Assembly (NCBI RefSeq): GCF_000620625.1
Contig: NZ_JIAW01000030.1
Location: 1 to 64,000 of the forward strand
Length of the DNA: 64,000 nucleotides
Direction: 5' to 3'
Source: Mycobacterium sp. URHB0044
GTDB taxonomy: Bacteria; Actinomycetota; Actinomycetes; Mycobacteriales; Mycobacteriaceae
Positions within the stretch are counted from its first letter, which is position 1, and every line of letters begins with the position of its first letter. Both the position numbers and the translations under genes were made by a program. The notes below the pieces were generated by a model. The model had not been told where the DNA came from. It ran no database searches and saw only the letters and a list, made by a program, of their open reading frames with translations. This document shows, piece by piece, positions 40,238-50,053 of this stretch.

Positions 40238-40684
40238 GTGGTTACCCCCAGCCAGTCCGTGGCCGCCGTCCATCCCGATGAGGTGGCGAAACTCCAGGAC
40301 TTGAGTCTGCGGCTGACGCGAAAGTTGCGGAAGCACTCCGAGACCGAGCTGACGATGTCGCAGGTGTCAGCGTTGTCGTCCATCGAGCGGCACGGACCCA
40401 TGCGGGTAGGTGAGCTCGCCCGGCGCGAACAGATCAGCAAGTCCTCGGTGACTCGCCTCGTATCCAAGCTGGAGGCGATGAACTACTTGAAACGCACCGT
40501 CGACCCCGAGGACGGCCGGAGCTTCGTGGTGGACGTCACCGCGCGTGGCCACGATCTGCTTGCCGCGGCGCGACAGCGAGCGAACGAGTTCCTCGCAGTC
40601 CAGGTCGGCCGACTCGCCGAACCCGACCGGCAGGCAATCCTGGCAGCGCTTCCGTCGCTCGAACGACTCGTCGCGCTCTCGTAG
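40238..40684 (+). CDS. MarR family regulator
   Basis: The 148-residue protein has the MarR winged HTH: LTMSQVSALSSIERHGPMRV, ELARREQISKSSVTRLVSKLEA and the wing YLKRTVDPEDGRSFVVDVT. The GTG at 40238 begins MVTPSQSV. It is convergent with the MFS gene and its 3' end lies inside that frame. It probably regulates the MFS gene, as is common for MarR-MFS pairs, but is not arranged divergently. Confidence 0.85.
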   Translation: MVTPSQSVAAVHPDEVAKLQDLSLRLTRKLRKHSETELTMSQVSALSSIERHGPMRVGELARREQISKSSVTRLVSKLEAMNYLKRTVDPEDGRSFVVDVTARGHDLLAAARQRANEFLAVQVGRLAEPDRQAILAALPSLERLVALS

Positions 40685-41918
40685 CCTCCGGATCTGGGGC
40701 GACCGCCAGCTCTTGCTTGGCCCTCAAGAAGAACAAGCTGGCCACCGCGGCCAAGGCCGTACCCACCCCACCGATCACGCAGGCCATCCTCGGGTTGGCC
40801 TGTTCACAGATCCAGCCGATGAGCGGGCCGCCGAATGGTGTGGTGCCTGCGGTGGCCAGCACCAGCAGCGAGATCACCCGGCCCCGCATCTGAGGGTCGG
40901 CGTACAGCTGCAGAAGCGTTGTCGCCGTAGCACGGAACGTCACGCTGAAGGCGCCGACGAGGAAGAGCACGCCGTACGCGATCGGCAGGGTCGGCGCGAA
41001 GGCGAGCAGCGTGAGCATCAGCGCGAACGCCAGGCCGTTCACGCTCAACCGAGTCGGCGTCGCTCGTAGGAACGCCGCCAGGGCCAGGCCGCCGAGCACC
41101 GCGCCAAGACCCAGACTGGTGAAGGCGAACCCAACTGCCCGCGCATCACCCGCGAACACGTCGCGCGTGAACGCAGGCAGCAAGACGTTCCAGTTGTAGG
41201 CCAGCAGCCCGCCCACCGCCATCAGCGAGAGCGCCGCGGCGAGCTTTGGATTGGCCGCCACATAGCGCAGCGTGCCCGTCAGATTTCCCGTGGCCTTGAA
41301 GGTGGTGAGGTGGACGACGGGCCGGTGCGGCTTGATGAGTAGCAGCGCGACGATCACCGGCACGTACGACAGTGCGTTCACGAAGAAGGCCGCGGAGATG
41401 CCGACCGACGCAATCAGGAGTCCCGCCACCGCAGGGCCTGCGACCTTGCCGCTGTCCTGAATGATCCCGTTGAGCATGACGGCGTTCGGCAGCGTTTCCG
41501 GCGTGGCGATGTCGTTGACGACGGTGAGCCTGGCCGGCTTGTCGACCGCGTCGACGAAGCCCTGAATGAGCGCGGCCAGCATCACGATCCAAACCGCCAC
41601 CACGTGCAGCTGGACGAGCAGACCGAGGACGACCGCGGGTAGTACCGAGCCGATTGCGGTCCAGAGCAGGATCGTGCGCTTGTCGAAGCGATCGGCGAGT
41701 GCCCCACCCAACGTGGTGAACAACAGGGTCGGTAGTTGTTGCATGGCGACGGTGACGCCGAGCAGTACCGGCGAATTCGTCAGCTCGAGAACCAGCCACG
41801 CCTGCGCGAGCTTTTGCATCCACGTGCCGCTGACGGAGACCGCTTGGCCAAATGCGAATCGGCGGTAGTCGCGAACACCGAGAGCCGAGAACGTCAGCGC
41901 GAGATGCCGCTTCACCAC
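40536..41918 (-). CDS. Major facilitator (EntS/MFS_3-like) transporter
   Basis: The protein has about 12 helices with GQAVSVSGTWMQKLAQAWLV, GGALADRFDKRTIL and PQMRGRVISLLVLATAGTTPFGG. The track-length frame reaches a TTG at 41945; GTG 41918 (VVKRHLALTF) is the preferred start. The last 50 residues are Arg-rich and overlap the MarR gene by 149 bp on the other strand. This suggests the true stop has been lost or a 3' frameshift has lengthened the gene. Likely a drug or metabolite exporter. Confidence 0.8.
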   Translation of the reverse strand: MVKRHLALTFSALGVRDYRRFAFGQAVSVSGTWMQKLAQAWLVLELTNSPVLLGVTVAMQQLPTLLFTTLGGALADRFDKRTILLWTAIGSVLPAVVLGLLVQLHVVAVWIVMLAALIQGFVDAVDKPARLTVVNDIATPETLPNAVMLNGIIQDSGKVAGPAVAGLLIASVGISAAFFVNALSYVPVIVALLLIKPHRPVVHLTTFKATGNLTGTLRYVAANPKLAAALSLMAVGGLLAYNWNVLLPAFTRDVFAGDARAVGFAFTSLGLGAVLGGLALAAFLRATPTRLSVNGLAFALMLTLLAFAPTLPIAYGVLFLVGAFSVTFRATATTLLQLYADPQMRGRVISLLVLATAGTTPFGGPLIGWICEQANPRMACVIGGVGTALAAVASLFFLRAKQELAVAPDPEATRARRVVRATEALPGLPAGRVRRVGRPGLRGTRSLAVAPRQADRGHAR

Positions 41919-42003
41919 GCCGCCTGACCCAATGCTCCGCCCCAACTAGTACCGCTCTGCAATCAAGATGATACGCCAAGCGTACTAAATGCGGTCCGGT
42001 GGC

Positions 42004-43032
42004 CTAGCCTCCCGGCGCCGCCCTACCATCGCGAACGGCCACGACGACCTTGTCCCCGTGCCGTTCGGCGGCCGCGGCGAAGGCCTTGGCGGAGTCATCG
42101 AGTGGATACCGGTCACTGACAAGCGCGTCGAGATCGATGGTGTCGGAGGCGAGTGCGATGGCGCGCGGGTAGGTGTCGTTCATCCGCCGGACCATCGCGA
42201 ACGTCAGCCCCTTCCGTCGGGCGGTGGCGGCAAGGAACGACGACCGGTCCTCCGACGGGATCCCGCCGAGCGCGATGCGGGCGCCCGGCCGGGTGGCGGC
42301 GACGGCGCAATCGATGGCGCCGTCGGTACCGGCCAGCTCGACGGCGACGTCCACACCGAGACCACCGGTCGCCTCGAGGACCTCGTCGACGGCCTCCTCG
42401 GGCGACCATGCGGCGTCAGCTCCGCTGCGCAGTGCCGTCGCCCTGCGGTGCGCGAGGGGCTCGACGGCGAACACCCGTCCGGCTCCGGCCGCGCGGGCCA
42501 CCTGTACCGCGAGCACGCCGATGGGCCCGGCGCCCACGACGAGCGCGTCGGCCCCGGGACGCAGGTGACTGAGGCCGACCGCGTGGATCGCGACGCCGAG
42601 CGGTTCGAGCAGCGCGCCGGCGTCGTCGCTGAGTTCTTCTGGCAGCGGGTGCAGCAGGTGGTCCGGCCACACCAGCTGCTCTTGAAGTGCGCCGTCCAAC
42701 GTTCCGTGACCGGCGAAACGGACAGTGGGGCAGAGGTTTTGGTGACCGGCGCGGCACAACTCGCAGGTCTCACAGGCGATGGCCGGGTCGACGGCGACGC
42801 GGCGGCCTGCGTGCGGGCCGGTCACGGCCACGGCCGCGAACTCGTGACCCGGTACGACGGGGTGCTCGATCCGGTTCTCGCCGATCCCGCCGTCGGTGAA
42901 CCAGTGCAGATCCGAGCCGCAGATCCCCACCGACGTGACGGCGAGCAGTGACCAGCCCGGCGGGGGAGGGCCGGGTTCGGGTTCGGCGGCGACGCGCAGA
43001 TCGCCAACGCCGTGCAGACGGGCGGCGATCAC
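42004..43032 (-). CDS. Zinc-dependent polyol/sugar dehydrogenase (sorbitol dehydrogenase-like)
   Basis: The 342-residue MDR protein has VGICGSDLHWF and VPGHEFAAV (catalytic zinc), CETCELCRAGHQNLC (structural zinc), ALLEPLGVAIHAV and the NAD motif VVGAGPIGVLAVQ. It resembles L-idonate/xylitol/arabinitol-type dehydrogenases. It is the last gene of the arabinose operon, four bases after araA, and probably channels a pentitol or sugar into it. Confidence 0.82.
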   Translation of the reverse strand: MIAARLHGVGDLRVAAEPEPGPPPPGWSLLAVTSVGICGSDLHWFTDGGIGENRIEHPVVPGHEFAAVAVTGPHAGRRVAVDPAIACETCELCRAGHQNLCPTVRFAGHGTLDGALQEQLVWPDHLLHPLPEELSDDAGALLEPLGVAIHAVGLSHLRPGADALVVGAGPIGVLAVQVARAAGAGRVFAVEPLAHRRATALRSGADAAWSPEEAVDEVLEATGGLGVDVAVELAGTDGAIDCAVAATRPGARIALGGIPSEDRSSFLAATARRKGLTFAMVRRMNDTYPRAIALASDTIDLDALVSDRYPLDDSAKAFAAAAERHGDKVVVAVRDGRAAPGG

Positions 43033-43036
43033 GCGA

Positions 43037-44548
43037 TCACAGCCCTGCCGCGACGTGGTGGTAGACGTCGTTCCACTTCACCTCGTGCTGGAAGCCCCGC
43101 AGCGTGGTGTCGGCGTCGATGATGAGCAGCTCGGTGTCCGTCATCGCGGCGAAGTCGTCGATGGTCTCCGTGTCGACCGCGGTGGTCAGCACCGTATGGT
43201 GCGGCGCGCCGGCGATCAGCCACGCCTCCGCCGAGGTGGACCAGGACGGCAACGGCTCCCACACGGCGCAGGCGACGGGAAGGTTCGGCAGCGCCGCCGT
43301 TGGCTCGACCACCCGAACCGCGTTGGCCACCAACCGGAATCGTGAACCCATGTCGCAAATCCCGATGATCACCGCGTCCCCGGGTGCGGCGGTGAAGCGG
43401 AGCCGCACGGGGTCCTCACGCCCGCCGATGGCCAACGGATGGACTTCCAGGGTCGGCACACCGGCTGCGATGGTCGGGCAGACCTCGAGCATGTGGGCAC
43501 CGAGGATGCGCTCCCGGCCGGGCGTCAAGTCGTAGGTGTAGTCCTCCATGAACGAGGTACCGCCCGGCAGGCCTTCGGCCATCACCTTCACCGTGCGCAG
43601 CATGACGGCGGTCTTCCAGTCGCCCTCGCCGCCGAAACCGTAACCGTCGGCCATCAAACGCTGCACGGCAAGCCCCGGCAGCTGGCGCAGCCCGCCGAGG
43701 TCCTCGAAGTTCGTCGTGAACGCGTGGAACCCGCCGTCCTGCAGGAACTTCCGCAAGCCGAGTTCGATCTGGGCACCGTGCCGCATCGACGCGTGCCGGT
43801 CACCACCGGGCCGTAGCTCCGCGGCGATCTCGTAGCTGCCCTCGTATTCCCGCACCAACTTGTCGATGTCGGCGGGCCGCACCCGGTTGACCACGTCGAC
43901 CAGATCGTTGACGCCGTACGTGTCGATCGACACGCCGAAGTGGGCCTCGGCCTCCACCTTGTCACCTTCGGTGACGGCGACCCCCCGCATGTTGTCGCCG
44001 AACCGAGCGACCTTCATGGTCGAGATCTCGGCGTTGCCGAGCGCCGCGCGCGCCCAATTGCCGACTCGACTGCGAGTCCGCGGGTCGCTGACGTGACCGG
44101 CGACCGTCTTGCGCGACGTCGAAAGGCGCGACTGGATGTAGCCGAACTCCCGGTCGCCGTGCGCGGCCTGGTTGAGGTTCATGAAGTCCATGTCGATGGT
44201 GTCCCACGGCAATTCGACACCGAACTGGGTGTGGAAGTGCAGCAGAGGCTTGCGCAGAGTCTTCAGCCCGCGGATCCACATCTTCGCCGGCGAGAACGTG
44301 TGCATCCACGCGATCACGCCGATGCACTCCGGGCTGGCATTCGCGTCGGCCAGCACGCGGGCGATCTGATCGGAGTCGGTGACCACCGGAAGCCAGCGGA
44401 CCTGGACGGCCATCTCCGTGCTGGCGTCGAGTTGCTCGGCGATCGTTCGGGATTGGTGAGCCACCTGCTCGAGGATCTGCTCGCCGTACATGGACTGGCT
44501 GCCCGTGATCAACCAGACCTGGCTGTCGACGAGTCGGGACGCGATCAT
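43037..44548 (-). CDS. araA: L-arabinose isomerase
   Basis: The 503-residue protein has the AraA start VWLITGSQSMYGEQILEQV, WMHTFSPAKMWIRGL, LHFHTQFG, IDMDFMNLNQAAHGDREFG and EDYTYDL with the metal-site Glu/His residues in the second half. It isomerises L-arabinose to L-ribulose with Mn(II). Length equals E. coli AraA. The start overlaps the araD stop by one base. Confidence 0.96.
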   Translation of the reverse strand: MIASRLVDSQVWLITGSQSMYGEQILEQVAHQSRTIAEQLDASTEMAVQVRWLPVVTDSDQIARVLADANASPECIGVIAWMHTFSPAKMWIRGLKTLRKPLLHFHTQFGVELPWDTIDMDFMNLNQAAHGDREFGYIQSRLSTSRKTVAGHVSDPRTRSRVGNWARAALGNAEISTMKVARFGDNMRGVAVTEGDKVEAEAHFGVSIDTYGVNDLVDVVNRVRPADIDKLVREYEGSYEIAAELRPGGDRHASMRHGAQIELGLRKFLQDGGFHAFTTNFEDLGGLRQLPGLAVQRLMADGYGFGGEGDWKTAVMLRTVKVMAEGLPGGTSFMEDYTYDLTPGRERILGAHMLEVCPTIAAGVPTLEVHPLAIGGREDPVRLRFTAAPGDAVIIGICDMGSRFRLVANAVRVVEPTAALPNLPVACAVWEPLPSWSTSAEAWLIAGAPHHTVLTTAVDTETIDDFAAMTDTELLIIDADTTLRGFQHEVKWNDVYHHVAAGL

Positions 44549-45252
44549 TACTGGGTCTCCTGAATGGTGGCGGTGTCGGCTTGGCCGTACACGTTCTGGT
44601 AGCGCTCGAACAGCGCGGTGACATCGTCCGGGGCGATGGGGGATGCGGTGCCGAGTTGGCGACTGACGTGGACCGTGCGCGCCACGTCCTCGACCATCAC
44701 CGCCGCCTTCACGGCCTCCCGGGCGGTGCGGCCAATGGTGAACGGTCCGTGGTTGCGCATCAGCACGGCGCGGGATCGGCTGTTCTGCAACGTTTCAACG
44801 ATACCGCGGCCAATCGAGTCGTCGCCGATGAGGGCGAACGGTCCCACGGGGACGTCGCCGCCGAACTCGTCGGCGATCATCGTCAGCACGCACGGGATCG
44901 GCTCGCCGCGTGCGGCCCACGCGGTGGCGTAGGTGGAATGGGTGTGCACCACGCCGCCGACCTCGGGCATGTGCCGATAGACGTACGCGTGCGCGGCGGT
45001 GTCCGACGACGGCGAGAGGGTGCCGTCGACGAGGTTGCCGTACAGGTCGCAGACCACCATGTCGTCGGCGGTCAGCGAATCGTAATCGGCCCCAGACGGT
45101 TTGATCACCATGAGGTCGCGGTCGGGTACACGCGCGGAGACGTTGCCCGCGGTCCAGATCACCAACTGGTACCGGGTCAGGTGGGCATGCAGGTCGCAGA
45201 CCTCCTGACGCAACTTGGCGACCACGCGGTCGATGTCGGAGGTGATCGTCAT
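44548..45252 (-). CDS. araD: L-ribulose-5-phosphate 4-epimerase
   Basis: The 234-residue class II aldolase-fold enzyme has GNVSARVPDRDLMVIKPSG, VHTHSTYATAWA (zinc HxH) and LMRNHGPFTIG. It converts L-ribulose-5-P to D-xylulose-5-P. It overlaps araB by 4 bp and sits between araB and araA. Confidence 0.95.
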   Translation of the reverse strand: MTITSDIDRVVAKLRQEVCDLHAHLTRYQLVIWTAGNVSARVPDRDLMVIKPSGADYDSLTADDMVVCDLYGNLVDGTLSPSSDTAAHAYVYRHMPEVGGVVHTHSTYATAWAARGEPIPCVLTMIADEFGGDVPVGPFALIGDDSIGRGIVETLQNSRSRAVLMRNHGPFTIGRTAREAVKAAVMVEDVARTVHVSRQLGTASPIAPDDVTALFERYQNVYGQADTATIQETQ

Positions 45253-46919
45253 TGCAGTGCTCCCTGGGGTTCGCGCGATCCGATTCGACGCAGTCGACGC
45301 ATCATGTCGTTGCCGCGGCCGAACCAGTCATAGGCCTTTACGTATTCGCTGTAGAGCTCGTCATAGGCTCTGACGTTCTCGGGAATCGGTGTGTACGCGT
45401 TGCGGATTCGTCGGCCCATCTGCTTCGCCGCACCGCGCACGTCACTGAACGCGCCCGCGGCGGTGGCCGCGTGGATGGCGGCGCCGAGTGCCGGAGCTTG
45501 TGCCGACGGCACCGTGGAGAGGGGGAGACCCACCGCGTCGGCGTAGATCTGCATCAGGAGGCGGTTCTTGAGCAGTCCGCCGGCCACCACCAGCTCGGTG
45601 ACGGGAACGCCGCTGTTGACGAACGTCTCGACGATCATCCGCGTGCCGAAGGCCGTGGCCTCCAACAGCGCCCGGTACATGTCGACGCAGGTGGTCTCCA
45701 GGGTCTGCCCGATGATCACGCCAGACAGTTCGTGATCGACGAGTACCGAACGGTTCCCGCTGTGCCAGTCCAGCGCGACCAGGCCGTGCTCGCCGACCCG
45801 CTGCCGTCCTGCGAGATCGGTGAGGTGCTCGTGGAGCGACACCCCCGCCTCACGGGCGGCGACGTGGTAGCTCTCGGGGACGCAGTTGGCGACGAACCAG
45901 GCGAAGATGTCGCCAACCCCCGACTGTCCGGCCTCGTATCCCCAAGTACCGGCGAGGATTCCGCCATCCACCACGCCACACATTCCTGGGACGGCGCGCA
46001 AGACGTCGGAGTTCATCACGTGACACGTCGACGTCCCCATGATCGCCACCAGCTGTCCGGACTCCATGGCGTCGGCCGCGGCGACGGTCACGTGCGCGTC
46101 GACATTGCCGACGGCGACGGCGATTCCCTCCGGCAGTCCGGTCCATTCCGCGGCCTGCGCGGTCAGTGATCCGGCCCGATCGGCGAGTTGGCCGATCGGC
46201 TGATCCAGCTTCTCGGTGACGAAGTCGGCGAAGTCCGGGTGCAGCGCCGCGAGGAACTCCCGCGTCGGATACTTGCCGTCCTGGCGAATGCCCTTGTAGC
46301 CCGCGCTGCACGCGTTGCGCACGTAGCTTCCCGACAGCTGCCACACGATCCAGTCGGCGGCCTCGACCCAGCGGTCGATCGCCTGGTACACCTCCGGATC
46401 CTCCTGCAGGATCTCGAGCGCCTTCGCGAACTCCCATTCGCTCGAGATCAGGCCGCCGTACCGCTCGAGCCACCATTCACCGCGTTCGGCGGCAACGGCA
46501 TTGATGTGGTCTGCCTGCGGCTGCGGCGAATGGTGCCGCCACAACTTGGCGTACGCGTGGGGCCGGTCGGCGAACTGCTCCAGCTCGCACAGCGGTGTGC
46601 CGTCGGCGCGCACCGGCACCATGGTGCAGGCCGTGAAGTCGGTGCCGATGCCGATCACGTCTGCCGGATCGATCCCGGCCAGCGAGAGTGCCTCGGGGAC
46701 GGCGATGCGCAGCACGTTGACGTAATCCGCGGGAACTTGCAACGCCCACTGGTGGGGCAGCCGAATGTCCCGGTTACCGGGCAGCGCATCGGTGATGACG
46801 GCGTGCTCGTAGACGTGTTCGGCGCTGGCTAGCTCGTGGCCGTCGCTCACGCGCACGACGAGTGCGCGTCCGGATAGGGTGCCGAAATCGACACCCACAG
46901 TGTATTTCTCGCCACTCAT
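45249..46919 (-). CDS. araB: L-ribulokinase
   Basis: The 556-residue FGGY kinase opens YTVGVDFGTLSGRALVV. It has DVIGIGTDFTACTMVPV, SAGYKGI, MGTSTCHVMNSD and VVAGGLLKNRLLMQIYADA. It phosphorylates L-ribulose. The ATG at 46919 overlaps the lacI stop (ATGA), so transport, regulator and catabolism are one operon. Confidence 0.96.
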   Translation of the reverse strand: MSGEKYTVGVDFGTLSGRALVVRVSDGHELASAEHVYEHAVITDALPGNRDIRLPHQWALQVPADYVNVLRIAVPEALSLAGIDPADVIGIGTDFTACTMVPVRADGTPLCELEQFADRPHAYAKLWRHHSPQPQADHINAVAAERGEWWLERYGGLISSEWEFAKALEILQEDPEVYQAIDRWVEAADWIVWQLSGSYVRNACSAGYKGIRQDGKYPTREFLAALHPDFADFVTEKLDQPIGQLADRAGSLTAQAAEWTGLPEGIAVAVGNVDAHVTVAAADAMESGQLVAIMGTSTCHVMNSDVLRAVPGMCGVVDGGILAGTWGYEAGQSGVGDIFAWFVANCVPESYHVAAREAGVSLHEHLTDLAGRQRVGEHGLVALDWHSGNRSVLVDHELSGVIIGQTLETTCVDMYRALLEATAFGTRMIVETFVNSGVPVTELVVAGGLLKNRLLMQIYADAVGLPLSTVPSAQAPALGAAIHAATAAGAFSDVRGAAKQMGRRIRNAYTPIPENVRAYDELYSEYVKAYDWFGRGNDMMRRLRRIGSREPQGALQ

Positions 46920-47944
46920 GGCGTCTCCTCGTACGGGGCAGTGCTGTCGCGGATGATCAGTTCGGGGTGAAGCAGCGGCACACTGGCAGCCACTCCGTTG
47001 AGCGTTGCAGTGACCAGGTCGATGGCCTTCTGGCCCACCGCGTTGAAGTCCTGCCGGACGGTCGTCAACGCGGGATTCAGGTACCCGGCCTCGGGAATGT
47101 CGTCGAAACCGACGATGCTGATGTCGTCAGGAACCCGCAGTCGTGCCTCGGCGAACGCGTGCAGCACGCCGATCGCCATCTGGTCGTTGGCGACGAATAC
47201 TGCGGTGGCACCGCCTTCGCGCGCCAGCTCACACCCGATCTGGTAGCCGCGGGCGGCTGTCCAGTCGCCCTCCCAGTCGGCTCGGGGTGTCAGTCCCGCT
47301 GCCTGCATTGCGTCCTCGTAGCCGGTGCGGCGGCCCTTGGCCTCCGTGTAGGTCAGCGGTCCCGTCACGTGGTAGATGGCGCGATGCCCGAGGTCGATGA
47401 GGTGTTGGGTGGCTTGGCGTGCGCCGTCGATCTGGTCGACGCCGACACTGAGTCCCCGTCCCGACAGGTCGCCTTCCACGACGATCATCGGCACCCCAGC
47501 CTCCTCGGAGTGCACGACGGCGAGCGCCTCTTCCTGGGCGGCGATCATCACGATCGCCTCGACCGACTGGCGGCCGAGATGATCCAGGGCGCTGCGGAGT
47601 TCCTCGCGTGTCACTTCTTCCAGCGGCACCAGGCTGGAGAAGTACCCGGCCGCGCGGGCGGCCTCCTGCACCGAGCGCTGAATGCTCGACGGCCCGTGCA
47701 GTCCGCTGTTGGTGCCGACGATCCCGACGATGCCGGAGCGGCGCGTGACGAGGGCGCGCGCCGCGGTATTGGGCCGGTAGCCGAGCTCTTCGATGGCCTG
47801 CTCGACGCGCGCCTTGGTCGCGGGTCGGATGCTGGGCGAACCGTTGATGACCCGTGACACGGTTTGATGGCTCACGCCCGCCAGTCGCGCGACGTCGGCC
47901 ATGACGGGTTTCTGCGCCACGGGTTGTCCTGTGGGGCCGTTCAT
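46916..47944 (-). CDS. LacI family regulator of the arabinose/galactose locus
   Basis: From ATG 47944 the 342-residue protein has the LacI HTH PVMADVARLAGVSHQTVSRV and hinge helix NTAARALV, then a periplasmic-binding-like effector domain (VGTNSGLHGPSS, VFVANDQMAIGV, FDDIPEAGYL). The Q-T/S-x-x recognition helix type binds TGTnAGCGCTnACA-like operators. Such palindromes lie in the 52661-52919 promoter region. It lies inside the transporter-ara operon, overlapping both neighbours by 4 bp. Confidence 0.93.
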   Translation of the reverse strand: MNGPTGQPVAQKPVMADVARLAGVSHQTVSRVINGSPSIRPATKARVEQAIEELGYRPNTAARALVTRRSGIVGIVGTNSGLHGPSSIQRSVQEAARAAGYFSSLVPLEEVTREELRSALDHLGRQSVEAIVMIAAQEEALAVVHSEEAGVPMIVVEGDLSGRGLSVGVDQIDGARQATQHLIDLGHRAIYHVTGPLTYTEAKGRRTGYEDAMQAAGLTPRADWEGDWTAARGYQIGCELAREGGATAVFVANDQMAIGVLHAFAEARLRVPDDISIVGFDDIPEAGYLNPALTTVRQDFNAVGQKAIDLVTATLNGVAASVPLLHPELIIRDSTAPYEETP

Positions 47945-48942
47945 TCGGTCTTCCTCACCAGGACGCGTTGCACGAGGACGAACACCAGCAGCAGGACGCC
48001 CGTCATGATCCGGGTCCAGTATGAGTCCAGGTTCTCGGCGGTGACGAATGTCTGGATGGTGCCGAGGACCAGCACGCCGATGACCGAGCCCAGTACGAAA
48101 CCCACTCCGCCGGAGAGCAACACACCGCCGATGACGGCCGCGGCGATGGCATCCAATTCCAAGCCGATGCCGTTGAGGCTGTAGCCGGAGAGTTTCTGCA
48201 CGGCCAGCAGCAGCCCGGCCAACGACGCACACAGCCCGCTGATCGCATAGACCGACACCCGCACCCGGGAGGCGTTGAGCCCCATCAATTGTGCCGACTG
48301 CCGATTGCCGCCGATGGCGTACACCGTGCGTCCGAACCGGGTTTGGTGCAGCACGTAGGCGGCGACCACCACGACCACGAGCGCGATGACGACCGTCCAG
48401 CGAATGAACTTGTCCTCGTACAGGTACAGGTACTTCAACCCGAGTTCGCGCAGCAGGGGATCCTTGATCGGCAGCGTGTTGACGCTGATCACGTAACACA
48501 GTCCCCTGGCGAGGAACATCCCGGCGAGGGTGACGATGAACGGTTGGACGTCGAAGAACTCGATGACGAGGCCCATCAGCAGACCGAGCGTGGGTCCCAC
48601 GATCACCACCGTGGCGATGGCCACGGGTGTCGGCCAGCCGGCTTGCAGGGTGGTGGCGACGATGACGGTGGACAGTGCCACCACGGCGCCGACGCTGAGG
48701 TCGATGCCGCCGGTGATGATGACGAAGGTCATGCCGACCGCGAGCACGATCAAATAGGCGTTGTCCACCAATAGGTTCAGGAAGACCTGGGTCGGGCTGG
48801 CGAAGTCGTAGCGGCTGACGACCACACCGAACATCACCACGAACAGCACCAGCGAGGCGAGCGGCGACAGGTAACGGCCACGGAAGCGCTTGGTGAGATC
48901 CGCGGCACCGATTCCGCGCCGGACGGTGGTCTGGACGCTCAT
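47941..48942 (-). CDS. Sugar ABC importer permease (YjfF/RbsC-like)
   Basis: The 333-residue protein has 8-10 membrane helices and the RbsC-type segment GMTFVIITGGIDLSVGAVVALS, plus TRFGRTVYAIGGNRQSAQLMG. It is the second permease of a heterodimeric importer and starts just after the other permease (8-bp gap). The arrangement of two unequal permeases is that of the YtfT/YjfF furanose importer. Confidence 0.9.
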   Translation of the reverse strand: MSVQTTVRRGIGAADLTKRFRGRYLSPLASLVLFVVMFGVVVSRYDFASPTQVFLNLLVDNAYLIVLAVGMTFVIITGGIDLSVGAVVALSTVIVATTLQAGWPTPVAIATVVIVGPTLGLLMGLVIEFFDVQPFIVTLAGMFLARGLCYVISVNTLPIKDPLLRELGLKYLYLYEDKFIRWTVVIALVVVVVAAYVLHQTRFGRTVYAIGGNRQSAQLMGLNASRVRVSVYAISGLCASLAGLLLAVQKLSGYSLNGIGLELDAIAAAVIGGVLLSGGVGFVLGSVIGVLVLGTIQTFVTAENLDSYWTRIMTGVLLLVFVLVQRVLVRKTE

Positions 48943-48949
48943 GGTCGGC

Positions 48950-50053
48950 TCATTTCGAGGCCAGGATGGTGGTGACCGACGGGTCGGGTATCGACAGCGG
49001 TTGAGCGGCAGGCGAGTCCACCGCCGACGTCGGCGTGGGGCTGCCGGGGGTGCGCTTGGACCGTCGGGTCCGCAACAGCGCTCGGAATTTGGGGGCCTGC
49101 AGGAGGCATACCGCGATCACGACCAACGCCTTGAACACCAATGTGGTCTCGGGGGTGATTCCCGCGGTGTACACGGTGGTGGTCAGCGTCTGAATGATCA
49201 ACGCCCCGAGGATGGTTCCGGTCAGACTGAATCGACCGCCCAGTAGCGAGGTGCCGCCGATCACGACCGCCAGGATCGCGTCCATCTCGATCCACAGCCC
49301 GGCGTTGTTGGCGTCGGCCGCGGAGATGTTCGATGCGATCATCAGGCCGGCGACACCGGCGCACAACGCGCAGAAGACGTACACGGCGAACACGATGGTG
49401 CGGTAACGCACGCCGGCCAGCCGGCTGGCTTCCGGGTTGATGCCGACCGATTCCAGCAGCATGCCCAGGGCGGTGCGCCGGGTCAGCAGACCCACCAGTG
49501 CAAACACCGAGAGGCTCACCAGGATCGCCACGGGAAGACCGAAGGCGAAGCCGGCTCCCAGCGTCTTGAACGGTGCGCTCGTGACGGTGACGATCTGGCC
49601 TTCGGTGACGAACAGGGCGATCCCGCGACCCGCGGTCATCAGCACCAGGGTGGCGATGATCGGTTGTATTCCGAAGACCGACACCAGCATTCCGTTCCAG
49701 AGCCCGAGCACGACGGCGACGCCGAGGGCGATGCCCATCGCGGTGACGACCGTTCCCGTGTCGGCGGGGTTGGCCGAGCCTGCGATGTGGGCGCAGGCCA
49801 GTGCGCCGGAGATCGCCACCACGGCGCCGACCGAGAGGTCGATGCCCCGCGAAGCAATGACCAGCGTCATGCCGAGGGCCACGAGCATCGTCGGAGCGCC
49901 GTTGCGGAGGATGTCGATCACGCTGCCGAACAGGTGACCGTCCTGCATGCGGACGTCCAGGAAGCTCGGAGTCACGACGACGTTCACCGCAAGCAATGCG
50001 ATCAAGGCCAACGCCGGCCACAGCAGCGGCGAGGCGGTGAGTTTCCGGATCAT
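48950..50053 (-). CDS. Sugar ABC importer permease (YtfT-like)
   Basis: From ATG 50053 (MIRKLTASPLLWPALALIAL) the 367-residue protein has 8-10 helices with GMTLVIASRGIDLSVGAVVAI and the conserved GGTSLLGGRFSLTGT segment. The C-terminal 40 residues are polar and Pro/Ser-rich. It overlaps the ATPase stop by 4 bp; the longer frame to 50317 is not supported. Confidence 0.9.
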   Translation of the reverse strand: MIRKLTASPLLWPALALIALLAVNVVVTPSFLDVRMQDGHLFGSVIDILRNGAPTMLVALGMTLVIASRGIDLSVGAVVAISGALACAHIAGSANPADTGTVVTAMGIALGVAVVLGLWNGMLVSVFGIQPIIATLVLMTAGRGIALFVTEGQIVTVTSAPFKTLGAGFAFGLPVAILVSLSVFALVGLLTRRTALGMLLESVGINPEASRLAGVRYRTIVFAVYVFCALCAGVAGLMIASNISAADANNAGLWIEMDAILAVVIGGTSLLGGRFSLTGTILGALIIQTLTTTVYTAGITPETTLVFKALVVIAVCLLQAPKFRALLRTRRSKRTPGSPTPTSAVDSPAAQPLSIPDPSVTTILASK

